Assembly (NCBI GenBank): GCA_048393175.1
Contig: DBFJJM010000081.1
Coordinates: 1 to 12,207 of the forward strand
Reading direction: 5' to 3'
Length of the DNA stretch: 12,207 nucleotides
Source: Merdicola sp048393175
GTDB taxonomy: Bacteria; Bacillota; Clostridia; TANB77; CAG-508
Positions 6,382-12,207 of this stretch are shown piece after piece. Positions within the stretch are counted from its first letter, which is position 1. Every line of letters begins with the position of its first letter. Made by a program: the position numbers and the translations under genes. The notes beneath the pieces were generated by a model. The model worked only from the letters and a program-made list of their open reading frames with translations, did not search any database and had not been told where the DNA came from.

Positions 6382-7135
6382 TTAATTTGTAACTTTTACT
6401 AATCCGTTAAAATACTCTAAAACATTATCAACAACATCTTTTATAGGTATTTCTAGCCAATTGTTATTTGCTGTATTAATTCTTGATTGAAATCTGTTAT
6501 TATTAAAATATCTATAAATTTTATTAGCTTGTCCTTATCTAAATTTTCATTATTAATTAAATAATAAAAATCAAAAACATCTTTAAATCTTGTTGATGTA
6601 ATACCAAATTTTAATAATGATTTTAATTTTTCTACAATTATTTGTTCTTTAGAATTTATAAGTAAGCTAACACTTTCATCTATTATGTTAAAATCAAAAT
6701 AATACTCATCTTGTTCCATATCAAAATATTTATGTACTCCAATATCTAGTTTAGAACTTATTGAATATTTATTTTTATCAGTTAGCTTATATATAAACTC
6801 TTTTTTCCATCGTAATCTTGATGATGTAATAATTCAATTTTTCCAGTAACTTTTATTTTTACGCTATCATCCGTATTGTTTAATTCTTTTATAAAATCGA
6901 GAATTGATTTATCTTCTAAAGAATATTTTATAAAGTCAATATCCATATCTCTAGTTGCACGACGCATATTTTTAGAAATATTATGCATCACCACTCCACC
7001 TTTTACAGTTATATTTTTATTGTATTTGCTATTTCCAATTTTAAGTAAAACAATATCTTGAGCAACTTTTGGAATTGCATCATCTTCAGAATAACCTGCT
7101 GTTACATATTTATTTATTAATTCATATATATTCAT
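6382..7135 (-). pseudogene. abiEii: AbiEii nucleotidyltransferase toxin, broken by two frameshifts
   Basis: AbiEii proteins are the toxins of type IV abortive-infection pairs and resemble nucleotidyltransferases. The first 110 codons carry KGGVVMHNISKNMRRATRDMDIDF, the GG...RxTRDxD signature (written here only to identify the motif). That frame stops at 6782. The next frame resumes with FIYKLTDKNKYSISSKLDIG, VHKYFDM and the C-terminal motifs EKLKSLLKFG and RFKDVFDFYYL, then stops at 6453. A third frame supplies the expected end, RINTANNNWLEIP to VLEYFNGLVKVTN, stopping at TAA 6382. Single-base events near 6787-6793 and 6504-6509 explain the breaks. Rejoined, it has about 250 residues, a normal length. 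Its ATG overlaps the antitoxin stop as TAATG, the usual coupling. Confidence 0.8.
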
Positions 7136-7677
7136 TAAAACACCTCATCTTGTATTATTTCAAAAATTTTATCTCCATTTACAAAGTATTGTATATATTC
7201 TTCTATCTTTTGTGTATCTAATGAATTTGCTAGTTTTCTGTAACTAGCTATAATTTCTTTGTATAAATCATATCCAATTTGATTTTTGTTTCTAGCTAAA
7301 TCAATTAGCATTCTTTCTTTATCATATATATTTATTTTAATCCCTTCATAATCAATCTTGGTTTTTCCTAAATTATATAATTCCTCTTTCATACGGATTT
7401 GTTTTATTTTATTAGAAGATATCATTCTGTTATTTCTATCTGTTGCTAAATATATTTTATCTGGAATTACGTCTGTCAAATTGTGATAATAATAAGCTGA
7501 ATAAGAAGTAAATACTCCATATGGATATTTTTTCATAATAATATCTAAATAATGTACACTTGGCACATCAGAATATATTCCTTTTTCAATTTTATATATT
7601 TCTTTATTCTCTAAGGCTTTTCTAATTTGATAAGTACTTTTATACTTACTTTTTATTTCACTATGATTATATAACAT
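7135..7677 (-). CDS. abiEi: AbiEi-family antitoxin / transcriptional regulator
   Basis: 180 residues with a winged-helix N-terminus (IKSKYKSTYQIRKALENKEI, about 8-27, then YKIEKGIYSD, 28-37) and the conserved central YDKERMLIDLAR (118-129), the pattern of type IV AbiEi antitoxins. These repress their own operon and counter the AbiEii toxin without binding it as a stable complex. I prefer ATG 7677, which follows a run of seven G residues at normal spacing; an upstream ATG at 7701 would lie inside the inverted repeat region and has no ribosome binding site. The reading frame is intact, although its toxin partner, overlapping by one base, is broken. Codon use is strongly AT-biased, like its neighbours. 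Confidence 0.8.
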   Translation of the reverse strand: MLYNHSEIKSKYKSTYQIRKALENKEIYKIEKGIYSDVPSVHYLDIIMKKYPYGVFTSYSAYYYHNLTDVIPDKIYLATDRNNRMISSNKIKQIRMKEELYNLGKTKIDYEGIKINIYDKERMLIDLARNKNQIGYDLYKEIIASYRKLANSLDTQKIEEYIQYFVNGDKIFEIIQDEVF

Positions 7678-7702
7678 ACTTTTTTCCCCCCCAAAAAACA
7701 TT

Positions 7703-7752
7703 TTAACCTAATTCGCTCCACAAATCAATAGTTAGGGAGTGAATTAGGTTAA
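7703..7752. repeat. 17-bp inverted repeat just upstream of abiEi
   Basis: TTAACCTAATTCGCTCC (7703-7719) and GGAGTGAATTAGGTTAA (7736-7752) are complementary apart from one position that forms G-U only in a plus-strand transcript. A T-rich run (TTTTTTATTTTT) follows on the plus strand, so it could end plus-strand transcripts. It also lies 26 bases before the antitoxin start on the minus strand, where AbiEi-type autorepressors bind inverted repeats. Both readings are possible. Confidence 0.6.
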
Positions 7753-7769
7753 TTTTTTATTTTTATTAT

Positions 7770-7800
7770 GACACTGAATAAACAGCCTAAATTCAGTGCC
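7770..7800. repeat. Second inverted repeat upstream of abiEi
   Basis: CACTGAAT (7772-7779) and ATTCAGTG (7791-7798) form a perfect 8-bp inverted repeat, extended to 10 with a G-U pair in a minus-strand transcript. It lies 18 bases beyond the 17-bp repeat. A weak -10-like CATAAT with a TG prefix is next to it on the minus strand, so the abiEi promoter may lie here. Confidence 0.45.
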
Positions 7801-7866
7801 ATAGTTAAATTTTTATTCTATTATTCTTTTCAATCTTGTCATAGTATTTTTACAAAAATTCCATCA

Positions 7867-8084
7867 TCAGTATGTATTTACATTCCAAGATATAGTTTTT
7901 CCTCTACTCTTATATACATTAGCTTTATTCTTACATTGTGGTGTGTCATATTCAGCTTTTGATTGTTTGCAATAAATGCTTTTTCGCAGAAATTACATAT
8001 TTTTAATAATCTTCTTTTCTTGTATCTTTTATATAGTAATTTAATAATTCAAATTCTTCTATTGATTCTCTAAAAAATTCTCCT
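7867..8084 (-). pseudogene. C-terminal relic of a zinc-ribbon protein
   Basis: Across frameshifts the minus strand reads ESIEEFELLNYYIKDTRKED, then LKICNFCEKAFIANN and KAEYDTPQCKNKANVYKSRG, ending at TGA 7867-7869. The CNFC...C pattern with KAEYDTPQCKNKANVYKSRG is a zinc-ribbon tail seen at the ends of several Clostridial accessory proteins. Frames change near the KED/LKI junction and at about 7959 (one base missing in AAT-CA-AAA). There is no start codon or N-terminal half; it joins the Fic relic directly. I cannot name the parent protein. The boundary with the Fic relic is approximate. Confidence 0.5.
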
Positions 8085-8440
8085 TCTTTTATTACACTTT
8101 CAATAGGTAAATCTGTTTTCCATTTTGTTTATTTCGCATAGTAAAACAAAATTTGTATCACTTAAAATACTTTTCCACCTTCAATAATACTTTGTATATC
8201 TGCAAATGTGGTTGCAATTCCCGCTAATATTGCCTGCTTATAAATAGTATCTACTAAATGTTTTTTGCAAAGTCTATACTTTGCTCACTTTTGAAGAAAG
8301 TTCTTCTTCTGTTAATTTAATTGTTTTAATTTCTATGTTGTTTCTCTTACTTCAACGGTTCCATATGTAAGCGATTGTAATTCATACTCAAGTATTTGTT
8401 TACTTTGAAGAAGATTCATAATTTCCATTTTTTCTTCCAT
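8085..8440 (-). pseudogene. Relic of a Fic-family protein, several frameshifts and deletions
   Basis: ATG 8440 follows ACAAGGGG, and the frame MEEKMEIMNLLQSKQILEYE, LQSLTYGTVEVRE then breaks. Other frames carry on in order: NNIEIKTIKLTEEELSSKVS, then KKHLVDTIYKQAILAGIATT, FADIQSIIEGGKV, LSDTNFVLLCEINK and WKTDLPIESVIKE. This order of motifs recalls the N-terminal half of a Fic/Doc-type protein family common in Clostridia (ILE-EL-LTYGxxExREN..., LVDTIYKQAIL, ESxIKE). At least four disruptions are needed, segments between motifs are missing, and the catalytic HxFxxGNxR loop is absent, so it cannot be an active AMP-transferase. Family call is from memory of the motif pattern. Confidence 0.55.
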
Positions 8441-8455
8441 TCTTTTTCCCCTTGT

Positions 8456-8502
8456 AAATGTGAAACATTTTTATTCAGTTTTATTAGTTTTGTTTCACAT
8501 TT
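8456..8502. repeat. 12-bp inverted repeat upstream of the Fic relic
   Basis: AAATGTGAAACA (8456-8467) and TGTTTCACATTT (8491-8502) are perfect inverted copies separated by 23 AT-rich bases. It lies 15 bases before the Fic relic start and 43 bases past the hydrolase stop. No U-run follows on the minus strand, which favours an operator over a terminator, but neither is proven. Confidence 0.55.
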
Positions 8503-8545
8503 TGTATTCCTTTTTTCGTGATTTTTTTATAACAATTAAATCCTT

Positions 8546-9400
8546 TTATAAATTTTCTTTTATTTCTTCTGCCAATTCTTCATAATGAGAAAGAAAAGAA
8601 TGATTTGCACCTTCTATTAGTATAATCTTACTTTTGTCAATATTGTTTTGTAAATAATTTGTAACCACTTCTTTCGGCTGGGTTAGTACACTTCCATCTT
8701 GATCTCCAAAAAGAACGAGTACTGGAATGTTAATTCTATTTAATATTTCACTTTTCCCATCCTTTTCTCGGTAGCGAAAAAAGTCACAACTACCATCATA
8801 TAAAAAGTCATAATAAAATGTTTTAGCACTTATTTTTCCATTTGGAAATACGGGAAAATCAATTAATTCTTCTTTCTTTTCTTCCTTAACTAATCTTGTT
8901 GCTTCTTGTTTACATGTTTCATAATTTTTCCCTGTATAAGTTTCTACTTCTGTTGGTATATCACAAGGTGCAAGTAAAACTATTTTTTTGATACAATCTT
9001 CTTTTTTCTTATCATAATAATATACTACTTTATTACAACCATAACTATGACCCTGCAAAATCATTTCATCATATCCTTTTTCTTTTACCCAATTTACTAC
9101 CCCCTCGATATCTAATACGCAATCTTCAAATGATTCATAACAGCTCCCTAGAATGACACCCTGATTTTGCTTTATCATTTCTGTTATATATTCTCTTCCT
9201 CTATTATTAAAAGTAACAAAAGCATATCCCATTTGGGTATAGGTATTTGCTAAAACATCTAGAAATGGATTTTCATAAAAATTTCCACTTAAACCATGTA
9301 CATGAATGACAATTTTATTTGTTTTTTTATCTGGCGTATAGAACATTCCTGGTAATTCAATTCCATCGATTGATTGCATTCTAACTAGTTCCTGCTTCAT
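8546..9400 (-). CDS. Alpha/beta hydrolase (serine esterase type)
   Basis: 284 residues with the full alpha/beta-hydrolase outline. An HVHGLSGN motif (33-40) shapes the oxyanion hole, GHSYG (117-121) carries the likely nucleophile Ser119, LFGDQDG (230-236) carries the likely acid Asp235, and GANHSF (264-269) carries the likely His267. A mobile lid-like segment lies between about 150 and 210. There is no signal peptide, so it acts in the cytoplasm. The substrate cannot be told; relatives include esterases, lipases and acyl-peptide hydrolases. ATG 9400 follows AGGAGGTACTAAAT. It has its own promoter and is separated from proS by a terminator. Confidence 0.88.
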   Translation of the reverse strand: MKQELVRMQSIDGIELPGMFYTPDKKTNKIVIHVHGLSGNFYENPFLDVLANTYTQMGYAFVTFNNRGREYITEMIKQNQGVILGSCYESFEDCVLDIEGVVNWVKEKGYDEMILQGHSYGCNKVVYYYDKKKEDCIKKIVLLAPCDIPTEVETYTGKNYETCKQEATRLVKEEKKEELIDFPVFPNGKISAKTFYYDFLYDGSCDFFRYREKDGKSEILNRINIPVLVLFGDQDGSVLTQPKEVVTNYLQNNIDKSKIILIEGANHSFLSHYEELAEEIKENL

Positions 9401-9431
9401 ATTTAGTACCTCCTAATATTTTACTTTTTAC

Positions 9432-9437
9432 AGTATA
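9432..9437 (-). promoter_or_regulatory. Extended -10 promoter of the hydrolase gene
   Basis: On the minus strand TATACT (9437-9432) has a TGG extended -10 prefix. The -35 region is a poor match. It lies about 30 bases before the start codon, after the proS terminator. Confidence 0.5.
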
Positions 9438-9463
9438 CCATAGTTCTTACTATTTTACTACTA

Positions 9464-9506
9464 GCAAAGAAAAACAAGATGCCTGTTGCATCCTGCTTTT
9501 CTTTGC
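9464..9506 (-). terminator. Long hairpin terminator after proS
   Basis: GCAAAGAAAAGCAGGATGC and GCATCTTGTTTTTCTTTGC (minus strand) pair along 19 bases with G-U pairs only in this strand, around loop AACAG. The inner GCAGGATGC stem followed by TTTTCTTT is the working terminator; the A-rich 5' arm extends the stem. It lies 15 bases past the proS stop. Confidence 0.8.
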
Positions 9507-9520
9507 GATATAACCATTTT

Positions 9521-10813
9521 TTAAACCTTATTTTTAGATAAATATGTGATTAGTTCTTCTTTTAGAATTGTTACTTTTTCACTAGTTTTTGTTTCTTCTA
9601 TTTCAATTTCTCCTAGTTTTTGTTTTTCTCCTAAAATTGCCATATAAGGTGTTCCTAGCATTTTACAATCACGAATTTTACTGCCTATTGTATTACTTTG
9701 TCTGTCATCTAAAATACTTGGTATTCCTTTTTCTTGTAACATTTGATAAATCTCTTCTGATTCTGCTGTTTTCTCCTCACTTTGCATTTGTGGAATAATT
9801 TGTAGTAAATAAGGAGCAAGCTTAGGAGGAAGAGAAATGCCAATTGGATTTTCCTTTTTATCTTTTATCACACTTGTTTCATAAATAGTAGCTAACGTTC
9901 TACTAATTCCTATTCCATAGCATCCCATATACATTGGCATTTGATTTCCTTGTTCATCGACATAATTTGCTTTCATCTTTTCTGAATAATTCGTCCCTAA
10001 CTGAAAAATATGACCTAGTTCAATTGCTTTTCTTTTTTCTAATCCCTCTATTTGTTTGATACCATACTCTTTTTGCAAATAAGAGCTATAATCTTTTCTT
10101 TCTAAAATTTCAGTATTTAAACCTACTTTTGTTTGACTATCATAAAGAATGGTATCCTCTCCAATTTCAGAAAGAAGCATAAACTCTTCTGATTTTTTTC
10201 CTCCAATTGCTCCATTATCTGCTACTACCGGTATGACATTTAATCCTAATCTTTCAAAAATGTTTAAATATGCCTTTCTTACTGTTTCATAAGATTGAAT
10301 TAAATCTTGCTGCCCTTTGTTAAAACTATACGCATCCATCATAGGAAATGTTTTTCCTCTTAATAGAAATCCTCTTGTTCTTAATTCATTACGATATTTT
10401 TCTCCAATTTGAAATAAAATAGTTGGTAGGTCTTTATGAGATTTTAATTTCTTTTTAGCAAATTCTACGATTGCTTCTTCTGCTGTAGGAGCTAAGCAAT
10501 AATCCCCCTTTGTAGTAGAAACCGTTAGCATGGTTCCTTCTTCTACATACTTATTCCAGCGACCAGACTCTTCCCAGATGTTTTTGGGTTGTAAAGTAGG
10601 CAAAACAACTTCAATCGCTCCTGCTTTTGCTAGCTCTTCTCGTACAATTTGTTCAATCGTTTGTTGTAATTTTAAAGGAATATGGTGATAGGCATAAAGC
10701 CCTGCACCATATTGTACTAATTGACCAGATTGCACTAAAATATCTTGTGCTGGAAATTGTGTATCTATCTTTTCTAATCTTGTCACTCCTAATCCTGCTT
10801 GTGATAATCTCAT
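9521..10813 (-). CDS. proS: Prolyl-tRNA synthetase lacking the INS editing domain
   Basis: Class II synthetase that charges tRNA-Pro with proline. The 430 residues include LAPTAEEA (107-114), motif 2 with KYRNELRTRGFLLR (139-152), GGKKSEEF (204-211), HIFQLGTNYS (268-277), motif 3 GCYGIGISR (297-305) and a C-terminal anticodon-binding domain (about 333-430). Bacterial ProRS usually has about 570 residues because an editing (INS) domain of about 180 lies between motifs 2 and 3; only about 40 residues (226-265) stand there. This resembles the short alphaproteobacterial-type ProRS. ATG 10813 follows AAAGGAGG; an earlier ATG (10834) has no such site. Another, longer ProRS or a separate editing protein may exist elsewhere. 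Confidence 0.93.
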   Translation of the reverse strand: MRLSQAGLGVTRLEKIDTQFPAQDILVQSGQLVQYGAGLYAYHHIPLKLQQTIEQIVREELAKAGAIEVVLPTLQPKNIWEESGRWNKYVEEGTMLTVSTTKGDYCLAPTAEEAIVEFAKKKLKSHKDLPTILFQIGEKYRNELRTRGFLLRGKTFPMMDAYSFNKGQQDLIQSYETVRKAYLNIFERLGLNVIPVVADNGAIGGKKSEEFMLLSEIGEDTILYDSQTKVGLNTEILERKDYSSYLQKEYGIKQIEGLEKRKAIELGHIFQLGTNYSEKMKANYVDEQGNQMPMYMGCYGIGISRTLATIYETSVIKDKKENPIGISLPPKLAPYLLQIIPQMQSEEKTAESEEIYQMLQEKGIPSILDDRQSNTIGSKIRDCKMLGTPYMAILGEKQKLGEIEIEETKTSEKVTILKEELITYLSKNKV

Positions 10814-10844
10814 AAAAACCTCCTTTGAAACCATCTCTTCTTTC

Positions 10845-10872
10845 AGTATCTCCTGCCTTAAATAAACGACAA
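10845..10872 (-). promoter_or_regulatory. Possible proS promoter
   Basis: Minus strand: TTGTCG (10872-10867), 16 bases, GATACT (10850-10845), about 32 bases before the proS start and just past the terminator of the peptide locus. Both boxes are imperfect. No T-box leader structure fits into the short upstream region. Confidence 0.3.
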
Positions 10873-10889
10873 ATAAAAATGCGAAAAGG

Positions 10890-10918
10890 AATATATCACT
10901 AAACTAAAGTGATATATT
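10890..10918 (-). terminator. Terminator after the small peptide gene
   Basis: AATATATCACT and AGTGATATATT are perfect 11-base arms around AAACTAA-type loop sequence. On the minus strand the stem is followed by CCTTTTCGCATTTTT, a moderate U-rich run. It separates the peptide/radical SAM unit from proS. Confidence 0.65.
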
Positions 10919-10931
10919 TACCCCTTTGTCT

Positions 10932-11030
10932 TTAGTCTGGACAAGTACGTTTTACAGATGTTTGTTCTGAGAATCGTTCTATGTTTTTTACTAATAACTC
11001 TGTATCAACTTTAATATCTACTAATTTCAT
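10932..11030 (-). CDS. Small peptide gene, candidate RiPP precursor for the adjacent radical SAM enzyme
   Basis: A 32-codon gene: ATG 11030, stop TAA 10934-10932. The ribosome binding site GGTAGGTGAAGAAA lies just upstream. The peptide starts MKLVDIKVDTELLVKNIERF and ends SEQTSVKRTCPD. Its first 24 residues look like an amphipathic leader with alternating hydrophobic and acidic residues; the last eight hold the only Cys, next to Pro and a C-terminal Asp. It lies 30 bases after the radical SAM/SPASM gene in the same direction and directly before a terminator, which is the place of a co-transcribed substrate. One Cys rules out SCIFF-type multi-thioether peptides. No known precursor family is recognised; it could instead be an unrelated short peptide. 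Confidence 0.6.
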   Translation of the reverse strand: MKLVDIKVDTELLVKNIERFSEQTSVKRTCPD

Positions 11031-11060
11031 TTTCTTCACCTACCTTTCTATCTAAACTGG

Positions 11061-12207
11061 CTATTTATATGAATTTTCATATAAATCAACAATATATTTA
11101 TGTAACACTCTTTTCGTTGGAATGCATTGCATATCATCAATTTGTTCAAAATCTCCTGTAGCATTAAAATTTCTAGAAGGGCAGCCCCCTGCACATATGT
11201 ATTTGGCAAAACAAGTATGACATTTATTGTTTTTTTCATAATCTTCTACATAAGGCTGAAATTTTGCCTTCATCCAATCTTCAATCGAAGTATTTTCGAT
11301 AATAAATTTATCTGCTAACGGGTGATTCTTACTTTGGACTCCTAAACAAGAAGAAAAGACGCCTTCATAGGTAACGGCTAGTTTATTTTTTCCGACACCA
11401 TCACAAAATAACTGGGCTGGTGAAAAGGTATTCATAACAGTAGAAGAAATAATAGACATGTTATTTTTCTTTGCATAATCAATTGCTTCTACTAATTTAT
11501 CTGCATATTCTTCTGGCTCAGGTCTTATCAGACTTTGCTCATTTTCTTTTGCTCTTCCTCCCATTGTCATTGGTTCAAAATGAATAATTCTTACTCCTAA
11601 ATCGTGTAAATAATCAATTGTCTGTTCAAATTCATAAATCATTTCTTTTGTAATGGTCATGCGGACAATAACGCGAATTCCTCTTTTAGTTAGTCGTTTA
11701 ATGGTTTGTTCTACTAAATGGGACGTCCCTGTATTGGCTTTGGTTACCCTTTGCTTATCTTGAAACTTTGGAAGCCCATCCATAGAAATAGTAACTGTAA
11801 AGTTATTTTCCACTAATAAATCTTCTATTTGTTTTGAAAATACTCCATTAGTAGTAATTCCAAACGTCACCTCTTTTCCTTGTAATTTCTCTTTTGCTTG
11901 TTGCATAGAATACATTATTAACTCTGGATGAAGAGTTGGTTCTCCTCCAAAAAAAGTAATAAAGATTTCTTTTTTCTGCTTTTTATTTGCTAATGTTCCC
12001 ACTGCCTCAATTGCTTGATTTATGTACTCTTGCGAAATAACTTTTCTTTGAAAATTTTTTTCTCCTACAAAACAATACTTACACCTTAAATTACAATCAT
12101 TGGTTAAAGAAATGACAAGTTCTACATAATTATTGTAATCTCCTGGACAACTTTTTGGTGTTCCTAACATCTGTTTTTCTTGTAATAACTTTTCTATTTT
12201 TTCTTCC
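11061..12207 (-). CDS. Radical SAM/SPASM peptide maturase (5' end cut by the window)
   Basis: This enzyme family uses S-adenosylmethionine and a [4Fe-4S] cluster to modify ribosomal peptides or proteins. Counting from the first visible Met (codon at 12170), the cluster motif is CNLRCKYC (C26, C30, C33), with FFGGEP (73-78) for SAM binding. The C-terminal SPASM domain has all seven cysteines: C256, G270-X4-C275, then CHTC-X5-C-X3-C (317-330) and C349, for two auxiliary clusters. The open frame continues upstream of 12170 to the edge (EEKIEKLLQEKQ), and no ribosome binding site precedes 12170, so the true start lies outside the window and the N-terminal region is missing. It is followed by the 32-residue peptide gene. 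Substrate not identified. Confidence 0.9.
   Translation of the reverse strand, partial: EEKIEKLLQEKQMLGTPKSCPGDYNNYVELVISLTNDCNLRCKYCFVGEKNFQRKVISQEYINQAIEAVGTLANKKQKKEIFITFFGGEPTLHPELIMYSMQQAKEKLQGKEVTFGITTNGVFSKQIEDLLVENNFTVTISMDGLPKFQDKQRVTKANTGTSHLVEQTIKRLTKRGIRVIVRMTITKEMIYEFEQTIDYLHDLGVRIIHFEPMTMGGRAKENEQSLIRPEPEEYADKLVEAIDYAKKNNMSIISSTVMNTFSPAQLFCDGVGKNKLAVTYEGVFSSCLGVQSKNHPLADKFIIENTSIEDWMKAKFQPYVEDYEKNNKCHTCFAKYICAGGCPSRNFNATGDFEQIDDMQCIPTKRVLHKYIVDLYENSYK

Noticed and set aside
7768..7962. A 64-codon plus-strand frame
   Set aside because: No ribosome binding site, and the opposite strand carries a recognisable zinc-ribbon relic in part of it.
5513..8545. An att duplication of the tRNA-Pro 3' end bounding the accessory patch
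   Set aside because: I looked for repeats of the tRNA 3' sequence (GCGTTCGAATCGCG, CACTCCGACCA) in the rest of the window and saw none, so tRNA-targeted integration is only a suggestion.
10814..10889. A T-box riboswitch upstream of proS
   Set aside because: The space between the preceding terminator and proS is under 80 bases, and no T-box sequence or antiterminator is visible.
11048..11239. A 63-codon minus-strand frame near the maturase end
   Set aside because: It overlaps the maturase SPASM domain in another frame and resembles nothing; the frame with the cysteine motifs is the real one.
1..12207. CRISPR array or other regularly spaced direct repeats
   Set aside because: No repeated unit with regular spacing was seen on either strand.

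Overview
The window comes from a low-GC Gram-positive bacterium, most likely of the class Clostridia. This rests on the AT-rich base composition, strong AGGAGG-type ribosome binding sites, the gene order ylxM-ffh-rpsP-khpA-rimM-trmD-rplS, and the families of the accessory genes. No species can be named. Almost all genes lie on the minus strand, so the map is best read from right to left.

Right end (about 12207 down to 9400): a radical SAM/SPASM peptide maturase, cut by the window edge, is followed 30 bases later by an uncatalogued 32-codon gene and then a terminator. The pair looks like a small RiPP (modified peptide) locus and is the best candidate here for an undescribed system. Next come a prolyl-tRNA synthetase without the usual editing insertion, a long hairpin terminator, and an alpha/beta hydrolase with its own promoter.

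Middle (about 8500 down to 5700): a patch of decaying accessory DNA lies between the hydrolase and a tRNA-Pro(CGG) gene. Reading through frameshifts shows a Fic-family relic, a zinc-ribbon protein tail, an AbiE type IV toxin-antitoxin pair with an intact antitoxin and a twice-frameshifted toxin, and a broken RepA_N plasmid/ICE replication initiator. Several strong inverted repeats sit in front of these genes. This looks like the remains of an integrated plasmid or conjugative element next to a tRNA.

Left of the tRNA (5430 down to 1240): a complete housekeeping operon for protein targeting and ribosome/tRNA maturation, with a near-consensus promoter at one end and a clear intrinsic terminator at the other. 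Its last gene, rplS, carries an unusual acidic C-terminal tail of about 70 residues.

Left end (1240 down to 1): a two-gene operon has a promoter that lies inside a perfect 11-bp inverted repeat. It encodes a small protein with a C-terminal membrane segment and a 51-residue DUF4177-like protein. Then come about 320 bases with no gene, and the right end of what appears to be an IS3-family insertion sequence running off the window.
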